Positions 57,172-64,000 of a stretch of 64,000 nucleotides of DNA are shown in pieces. Position 1 is the first letter of the stretch. Every line of letters begins with the position of its first letter. The position numbers were made by a program, and so were the translations under genes. The DNA is from Diplolepis rosae. Taxonomy: Eukaryota > Arthropoda > Insecta > Hymenoptera > Diplolepididae. The notes beneath the pieces were generated by a model. The model did no database searches and was not told the origin of the DNA. It saw only the letters and a list, made by a program, of their open reading frames with translations. The stretch is from NCBI GenBank assembly GCA_030998225.1, contig JAPYXD010000678.1, positions 806,001 through 870,000 of the forward strand. Direction: 5' to 3'.

Positions 57172-57325
57172 CTGTGGAAAAAGGCCCAGGTTTTTCGATT
57201 GCTTTGAAATTGTCTACGAGGACACCTGTCAGCAACGTATCCTATCTGATACGCGACTAGTGATTCTCCGATAATGTAAGCAGTGGCAGAAATTTCAAAC
57301 TCAACTAATTAATTTGAAATAATAT
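57172..57325. repeat. SINE-like body, copy 2
   Basis: Second copy of the unit at 8936-9085. It retains AATCTTTCTGTGGAAAAA and a reduced GGCCCAGGTTTTTCGATTG where copy 1 has the full palindrome, then continues into the shared body. The palindrome therefore varies between copies while the body is kept. Confidence 0.6.
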
Positions 57326-57329
57326 TTTC

Positions 57330-58004
57330 AGCTCATCTAAATTTATAAGTCTTATAAACATTTTTAAAATTGGAGATAAGTCAATTTCAATATTTTAATT
57401 TGAACTGAAATCTTTCCATTTATGTACAACAATATTGCAATCTGACTTTAGATAATAATAAAATTTTCATGTAAATGGAAATTATCATAAACAGGTCAAT
57501 TATTTATGGAAACTTTTGCGCCAATTCAAAATGATGAATTAAATCGAATAATTAGAAGGAATAATTAAATCAAATATTCATAACAAAATAGGCTTCCCCT
57601 TCGTCAGATGTTCATTTCGGACATACAATTTCGGATCCGCGTTTCTCATTATTACACCTAAATTGTTTTTAAACATCAACTGATGTGCTTCAGGGGCAAA
57701 GCAACCCAAAATACAACGTTGAATAACAAAATGCTGTACTTTTTATGACTACCAGACACACGGGAAAAATGCACGTAGTTGTTTCAGCATCACTAAATGT
57801 AATTGATTTAAATGTAACTACAATTTTTTGGTCTTATAGATAGAATTTGTAACTGAAAATCGGCCCAGCAAGATATTATGTGTAACTGTAACAGCTAGAA
57901 TAATGATATCTATACAGTAATTAACTGAATTACCATAGACAGACAGAAACTTCACGCCTGATTTAGATATTACTTGTAATATCAATATTACCAAGATCGT
58001 AGTA
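57330..58004. other. AT-rich, nothing recognised
   Basis: CACGGGAAAAATGCACGTAG at about 57770 looks like one end of a CACGG element followed by CAGTTAC-type motifs, but no partner end was found. Confidence 0.45.
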
Positions 58005-59095
58005 CACGGAAAAAATTTTTCGCTTAAAAAGTCATCGACTTTGTATAATACTCGTGGATAGGTTAGAAAGTCGACTAAACATTATGAGCCTCCTTACTGA
58101 AGAATATGATAGATAGTCGCTGAAAATGTAAAACGTAAATTCGAAAGTTTAAGTGACAGTCACGGAAAATTTAAAACACCGTGGGTTGGGTTTCATTGTC
58201 TCTAAAGCAGGCATCGAAAGTCTAAGTGACAGTCGAAGAAAATTTTGAACAGTGTAAAAAGGAAAATATTATTTTCTGTGATATGATCTTGCACTTATAT
58301 AGTTAATTATTTTTCACTTTTACATTACCTATATAATCCCTAATATGAACTTACCATTATATTTAACACTGCACATTACAGAAACGCAATTTTTTATAAA
58401 CACTTCGCAGCACCGAGAATCGAACGCTCGCACGCACGCACGCATCCTAACCTAATTCTAATCGCACGCCTTAACCCGCATATCCGTTACATGTCATGGA
58501 GACTTGTGTAAAATATTTGGATCACATTCAGAGTTTGAAGGCAAATCTAAAATAATAGATAAATTTCAAATTTGACGTAATACACTTTATCAAGGTAAAC
58601 ATATACTTACTCGGAACTAATTCTTCAATGTAAGCTTCAATCCAGATTATTACAAAAACATAAAGCTGAGCTGCATTGTCTGTTGTGCGATGCTACGAAT
58701 TACGTTTCTGCGCATCGCTTTTTGCGACTGTCGAAGAAATTTTAGAAGACGGCATATAAAATCTGATGGACTTTAGAATACAATTTACAAAACTATTTGT
58801 TTGAATTACTTTCATTTCAAATTATTCGATAGTCTTTTAAAATCTATGACAAATGAATCCAAAGATTATGAAACTTTTCATTACTTCTTAGAAAAGATCA
58901 GTTAGTGTTTAGAATACTTTTATAATAGTAAATACGCGACTTTTCTTCTTCGACCTGGTTTTCTAAAAGTTAGTCGACTTTTTTCTACTATTTCCTAAAA
59001 GTCATTGAAACCTTACAAGACTTTCTCCGATTTTACTTTCTGTCCACGACTCTTCGAATAGTCTGTTAAATTTTAAGCGACAAATTTTTTCCGTG
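58005..59095. mobile_element. CACGG-ended element, copy B, TA duplication
   Basis: Starts CACGGAAAAAATTTTTCGC and ends GCGACAAATTTTTTCCGTG, TA on both sides (58003-58004, 59096-59097). It is collinear with copy A (18073-19577), differs by a few substitutions and small indels, and lacks the nested TTAA element. The two copies are 40 kb apart with different flanks, so they are independent insertions. Confidence 0.9.
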
Positions 59096-59899
59096 TAGAA
59101 TTAATACATCCATCAAAGTGAAAAAATAAAATTACTGTCATACAAATTTATCATGAAGTCATTCCAATATTAAACATGTATGTATGGCGGAAGTGATGAA
59201 ACTTTATTACAAATTTGCACTGAAAAAAAAAAATTCGACGATACAGACATAATTGTGGTTCCTTGACCTATATTATATTGGAGATTTACCGAAAACCAAG
59301 GTTTGCTTGTATTAGTTCAGCCTGTATGTGTATTCCAACCATTTGAATTACTATTGCAGCAATATTTTTGGTCAACTGTCAAATATATATTATTGAATTA
59401 CTTGAAAACATTCAGCTATATTCATATGGCTGATAAATCCCAAGCATTTCTTTCAGTGTGTGGTTTTATTAGAAGGCGCATCATTTTTAGCTAAGTATTT
59501 GTACTCAAAAACAAATTTTTTAAGATCAATTTATATTGATAGCTGCTTTAAAAAAAAATGCATTTTAACGTATGAGTCATAGTATCATCCCCCACACAAA
59601 TCTGAAAATGGTCATTTTAAATCGTAAACTAGAAAAACGCGAGTATCTCCTAAACTTTTCTTGCGCATGCTCACATATCTATATATATTTGGTTAGTTTA
59701 TGCTGATTCCCTAATTATTGCATGCCTTCAGAGAAGTTTCACGTTTTTCTATATACAGGGTGGGCCATCTAAAATTTGGAATTTGAATCGGCTATAAAAA
59801 AAAACTTATAGATATTTTTTCAAAATTATGGTTTTATTAGAAATATTGAACCTTTCCATTTAAGAATGAAACAAAACAATATTCAAATGACTGCCACGG

Positions 59900-60720
59900 C
59901 TGGCCTAGTACTCAATTCGATCAACCCAATTTGTCAGTACATTTTCGATTGTTTGGGCTTCAATCCCATGAATGTCAACTTTCAATTTCGTGTTTAAACA
60001 CTGAGAAAAATGGATATTAAAAATTAATATCTAGATATTTGACTACGGGACAGCTATATTATATATTCTGTTGTAATATTTAGACATTTGACTGTAATAT
60101 TTGAGGTATTCAAATATGCAGAAATTAGTATCTTAGATATTACAGACTAATATCGATAAATTGCAAATGAATATATAAGATGACTGTCCTATAGTTGAAT
60201 ATCGAAATATTAATTTTTAATATCCATTTTTCTCCGTGAAGGCCTCAATCGTCTCTACATGGTTAGCGCAACACTTATCCTTAACAGCTCCTTACAAAAA
60301 ATAGTCCAACGGGGTCAAATCACAGCTCCAAAGCGACCAACTGACATCAGAATTTCGGCTGATTATTCGATTTTCGAAAACGGTGCGCAAAAGATCGATT
60401 TTTGGAAAAAAAAATTCGTTGAGCATGGCACGGTAATGCTCGCCATTGACCGTAACGGCGGCTCTTTGCTTATTTTCGAACAAAAATGGCCCAATGATAC
60501 CACCGTATCAAAATCCGCACCAAATAGTCACTCGTTGTGGGTGCATCGGCTTCTCAATAATGACGTTTGGATTTTCTGAGCCCCAAATGCGACAATTTTG
60601 CTTATTGTCCTTAATGACCTTTTGCACAAACAATCGAAAATGTACTGAAAAATTGGGTCGATCGAATGGGGTATATTGTAAGGCCAGCTCTGGTAGTCAT
60701 TTAAATGATGTTGTGTTTCA
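59900..60720 (-). pseudogene. Mariner-type transposase relic
   Basis: Minus strand: PNFSVHFRLFVQKVIKDNK, QNCRIWGSENPNVIIEKPMH, then PQRVTIWCGF followed by a TGA stop where Trp is expected, then YGGIIGPFLFENKQRAAVTV, EHYRAMLNEFFFPKIDLLRT, VFENRIISRNSDV and CDLTPLDYFL. The expected segment carrying the second catalytic Asp between FPKI and DLLRT is missing; the first may lie upstream in lost sequence; the third is in LTPLDYF. The C-terminus resumes on the other side of the inserted miniature element as GIEAQTIENVLTNWVDRIEY before a stop. The N-terminal DNA-binding part is absent. Non-functional. Confidence 0.85.
59999..60238. mobile_element. 240-bp CACTG/CACGG miniature element, AA duplication
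   Basis: Ends CACTGAGAAAAATGGATAT and ATATCCATTTTTCTCCGTG, AA on both sides (59997-59998, 60239-60240). It interrupts a mariner reading frame, which fixes its limits. A short form of the 29960-30864 family. Confidence 0.9.
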
Positions 60721-60839
60721 TTCTTAAATGGAAAGGTTCAATCTTTCTAATAAAACCATACTTTTGAAAAAATATCCATAGGTTTTTTTTTAAAGCTGAT
60801 TCAAATTCCAAATGTTAGATAGCTCACCCTGTATATACA

Positions 60840-61840
60840 TATAAATAGCCTCAAACAAAAAAGAGGAAACACTTTTGCCTCCAACTCGAAATTAAAAACT
60901 ATTAAGATTATCCAATTGGTTGCTTAGCTGGTTGGATTACTAGTTTTGTTGTTATTAAATTATCCGAAAATCTAATTAGTTTTACTAATTTTTTAATTCA
61001 TTTTACTAGTTTTTTTAGTTAATTCCACTAGAACACACACACACAAAATTTTTTCTTAATTTTCTCTCATTATACATCTTAAGTAAAAAAAGAAATAAAG
61101 ATTTTGACACCAATTTGTCAATGACGTGATGAAGATGAGCTGTTAGTAGGAAAAATTTAATAATGGACTTCTTCATGTTCATGGCCTTTCTCATCGTTGT
61201 CATAAAGTTTCGAAGTATTCGAAATGAGCGGGATTTCTGGAGCCTTGGTACAGCCAAGGCTGCAATAATCAGATTCTTGCGACGACTCTTTCCTATTTAG
61301 CTTTCAGTTTTCCTCCAACCCTTACTCGTTGTTAGGCGGCAGCTACTCTATGTCTATCTCTCAAAACTCGTTCGCCTTTTCTCTTTTCTCATATGGAGAG
61401 ACATGACGTAAACTGTGCACTAAGCGAGAAAAGCATTCATCCGTTCAATCATATATTCACACATAGAGGAAACCCTTCTACCATCGTACATATTTCACCC
61501 TCTTGACCTTACTCCTCTCCGCTGCTCTACACATGCTTATACATATATGTATGCACACATGTATGTGTGATGAACGCGACATTTCAAAGTGTTTCATACT
61601 CGCAATCTGTCATAAAACCTCCCGCCACCTCTTTTACTCTCAATCTCATCATCTTCAGAGGCATTCTCAAAGTCATTGAAATCTGAAAGTTATTTTCGAA
61701 GATTTTATGACCTTCTCAAATTGAAATATTAAATACTTTTTGCATCATTTTAAAAATTACAATTATGCACCTGTAGGAAACACTGTAGGTTTTTTCATAC
61801 TGCTCTGAAAAATGTAATATGACAGAAAGGAATATATTTA
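60840..61840. other. No gene; pyrimidine-rich patch 61265-61640
   Basis: 61265-61640 is noticeably richer in C and T (CTCTTTCC, CACCCTCTTGACCTTACTCC) than the AT-rich surroundings and contains an ACATATATGTATGCACACAT microsatellite. It could be unique regulatory DNA, but no exon, TATA-type promoter or repeat partner was identified. Confidence 0.35.
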
Positions 61841-61929
61841 CAAGGTCTGTCGTAAAAGTTTACAGAGGGCTAAAAATCAAGAAAAGTAAAAAATATTATG
61901 TCAAAGTTGATTTATTTGATTTAAATAGT

Positions 61930-62350
61930 ACTTAGCACGACTGAGAGGCGAATTGAAGGGCATTCTTATTTCATCAGTAGAAATTATTTTCAGGATGGCA
62001 GTCGTCGACCTTTGAATCTCTTAAATGTTTGCATAACGCGTTCCTTTCATGGCCAAATAAATTTTCCGAACAAATAGAAATCGCTCGGAGCCAAATAAGG
62101 TGAATACCGGGAATGGTTGATTGTCAAAATGCCATATTTGATAAGAAAAATCTGATAATAACGTTGATCGACGAGCTGGTGTATTATCGTGCAAGATAAA
62201 ACACAACATTGACCGTTTGACCCTTTGGAATGAAAATTTCGGTTCTTCTTTTCATGTGTTCGCGAAAAATTTCAACTTGGCCGACCCGAACTGTCACATC
62301 AGGCGCAATAACACCCGAATGTCATGAAATTTTGACATAACATCCATGAT
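61930..62350 (-). pseudogene. Mariner-type transposase fragment
   Basis: Minus strand, several frames: VMTFGVIAPD-like segment near 62330, then FIPKGQTVN, then FILHDNTPARRSTLLSDF (second catalytic Asp in HDN), then in a shifted frame INHSRYSPYLAPSDFYLFGK (third Asp in PSDF), and finally LAMKGTRYANI. This order is that of the catalytic half of a mariner-type transposase. The N-terminal half and recognisable TIRs are missing, apart from a possible end GGTCTGTCGTAAAAG at 61842. At least two frame changes; dead copy of a family different from the other mariners in the window. Confidence 0.75.
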
Positions 62351-62359
62351 GAGTGCAGG

Positions 62360-63515
62360 ATTAAATACCCAAAAGATCTGTTTTTAATCGATGATTCACA
62401 CTCAAGATCCTTTGTCACAAGTAAAGTATAAAGCAGACGTTTTATGTTCACAAAACGCACCAAATATTAAGTATTGCAAAAATAAAAATGAAATGTGTGT
62501 TTTAAATTTGATTTATTCTTCTTTAAAAATTGAATGGCTTGATAGTCGGTGCAGAACTGCTCTTTTTTAATCTTTCCTTGACGGATACAAACTGTTATGG
62601 GCTGACACAAAAATACCGTAGTCGATTTCTGTAATTCTAATTGGTTACAATAATCTTAAGGCGTGACTTAAAATTTAGGTACATTCAAAGATTTGCATTT
62701 TCAAAAATGTCTGTGCCTTGAAATAACAATGGTTGAAAGTATACCTAAGGGCTATATAAATTATACTCTAAACTAAATAAATGCCTATGCGTATTCTCTT
62801 AATCCTAAAAATGCGTTGCACACTCGACGAACAATTTCTGTTCTTTAAGTAAAGAGGATTAACATCATAAAATTGTAGAGTAGCTTTATTGCTTAAGACG
62901 GAAGTATACTAAAATGACATGTAAATTACCTTATTGAGGGAAAGCAATTCGAACCTTTTTCAGTAATAATTATAAATGTGAAACTGACCGTGTACCGAGT
63001 ACATCTCTTTATATTGTACAACAACTTCTGTATATCTGGGCACCCTATTGAGCTAAGAAAGGATGTTACCTATGTTTCTTCTTACACTCTAAACAAGATC
63101 TAAGAAATTTCGCCACTAATATTGGCTATGATGATCGGAAATCAGTATTTTTCAAAACGTAAATTGCTATTACTCGGTCAATTTTCGACGAAATCGTTTT
63201 TTTTAGTCATTAGACGTGGAATACTTTAGCGGAGCCAATGTATTAAATGAAATATGTCGAAAGGTTTTTCTTTAAATAATATTTAAATGTAAATAAAAAA
63301 CTATGTTTTTGTGGTTGTCCCGGTAGAAAATTTCAAATAAATTTTCGATTTCGGAAAACTTTCACCGACAAAGTTGTTCCGTACCGTTAGAGGAAGTTTT
63401 CTGGAAATTTTCAGAAACATGTGTTTATTATTGCGGATTTGGCAGCGATGTATTTCGTGCGTGGACAATAGTTTTCCACCATATCGAGCGCTCGGCGAGT
63501 AATTGCTGGTGGCCC
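62360..63515. other. AT-rich, nothing recognised
   Basis: No coding remnant. TGGACAATAGTTTTCCACCA at about 63462 is loosely similar to CGGACAATACTTTTCCG at 16018, which may indicate an old shared repeat. Confidence 0.4.
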
Positions 63516-63519
63516 TTCA

Positions 63520-64000
63520 TTAACCTTTTAGCCGCGGAGATGGTCGATATATCGACCACTCAAGAGGCGCAAAATATTCCATGTTTTTAGGCAAAATTTG
63601 ATGTTTTGAATACGTAAAAAATAGTTTTAAAATTCCTCGAAACATTGTTGACCTTGAAAATCGGTATTTCAAGGTCAAATTTTATTTCTAGTAGAAGCGA
63701 GAATTTCAGAGTGTTTTCGTACGTAATTTGATGGACTGAATTTTTTTACTATTTTTTACGTATTAAGTGCATCAAACTACATACGAAAACCTTCTAAAAC
63801 TTGACTGACATTAGAAATGAAATTTGACCTTGAATTGGCGATTTTCAAGGTCAAGGGTGTTTGCGGGAATTTTTTTACTATTTTTTTCATATTCAGCGCG
63901 TGAAATTGCATAGAAATACCCTCTCAAACCTTCATGACAAATGAGACAAATTTGTTACATTGCACTTTACGTTGCCTGCGGGGCTGGTCGATATATCGAC
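63520..64000. mobile_element. TTAA element start with GGTCGATATATCGACC palindromes (truncated)
   Basis: TTAA (63520-63523) is followed by CCTTTTAGCCGCGGAGA and the 16-bp perfect palindrome GGTCGATATATCGACC (63542-63557). The same palindrome reappears at the window edge (63986-64000), again preceded by a TGCGGGGCT-like GC-rich run. Between them, TTGACCTTGAAAATCGG and its approximate complement face each other around 63770. TTAA plus CCNTTT ends recall piggyBac-type elements; the other end is outside the window. Confidence 0.5.

Larger units (their letters stand above)
59756..60831 (-). mobile_element. Mariner-type element interrupted by a miniature element
   Basis: Begins CAGGGTGGGCCATCTAAAAT and ends TTAGATAGCTCACCCTG, TA on both sides (59754-59755, 60832-60833). 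Inverted similarity continues for about 120 bp (GGAAAGGTTCAAT and complement). The transposase relic reads on the minus strand and is split by 59999-60238. Confidence 0.85.

Noticed and set aside
60259..60727. Plus-strand frames of 93-106 aa
   Set aside because: Antisense to the mariner-type transposase relic at 59900-60720.
1..64000. LTR or LINE retrotransposon coding regions
   Set aside because: I saw no YxDD-type polymerase motif, Gag zinc knuckle, integrase or endonuclease signature in the long frames; recognisable coding remnants are all from DNA transposons.

Overview
This window is about 70% A+T eukaryotic DNA with no intact host gene that I can recognise. It is a dense, nested graveyard of DNA transposons. 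Several eroded Tc1/mariner transposases, a transposase interrupted by a GT-AG intron, a THAP-domain fragment, TTAA-flanked miniature elements and tRNA-like SINE heads together suggest an arthropod, most likely an insect. The species cannot be told from the sequence.

Layout. 36-4147 is a 4.1 kb foldback element with near-identical arms of about 1 kb around an inverted array of ~48-bp units grouped into ~190-bp higher-order units; each arm carries a hammerhead-ribozyme-like core. A third such core lies at 6336-6378. 7.6-20 kb holds a chain of terminal-inverted-repeat (TIR) elements, including a THAP element (13752-15234), an iteron-rich element (16515-17418) and a 1.5 kb element (18073-19577) whose second copy sits at 58005-59095. 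20-26.8 kb is featureless. 26.8-47 kb carries copies of a dispersed repeat called R1 here, two mariner relics (28098-29402 and 40842-42006) and many miniature elements. 47.3-50.1 kb is a mariner split by a 2.1 kb long-TIR element. 51.4-52.1 kb is an internally deleted mariner. 52149-55741 is a transposon with ~700-bp TIRs, an intron-containing DDE transposase and an apparent TGA target duplication. 55994-56695 is a clean insertion into R1 carrying a Crypton-like N-terminus. 59756-60831 is a mariner interrupted by a miniature element, 61.9-62.35 kb a further mariner relic, and a TTAA element begins at 63520 and runs off the window.

Two patterns explain much of the non-coding structure. First, at least eleven elements with ends reading CACTG..., CACGG... 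or CCCGTG... are each flanked by an identical 2-bp target duplication whose sequence varies (TA, TG, CA, CT, AA, TT). Second, a TTAA-flanked miniature family beginning GGCCATG has two empty-site comparisons inside this same window. The foldback with ribozyme-like cores and the TGA-flanked transposon are the best candidates for something not yet described. All element limits were read by eye and can be off by a few bases; superfamily names are inference unless a coding remnant is cited.
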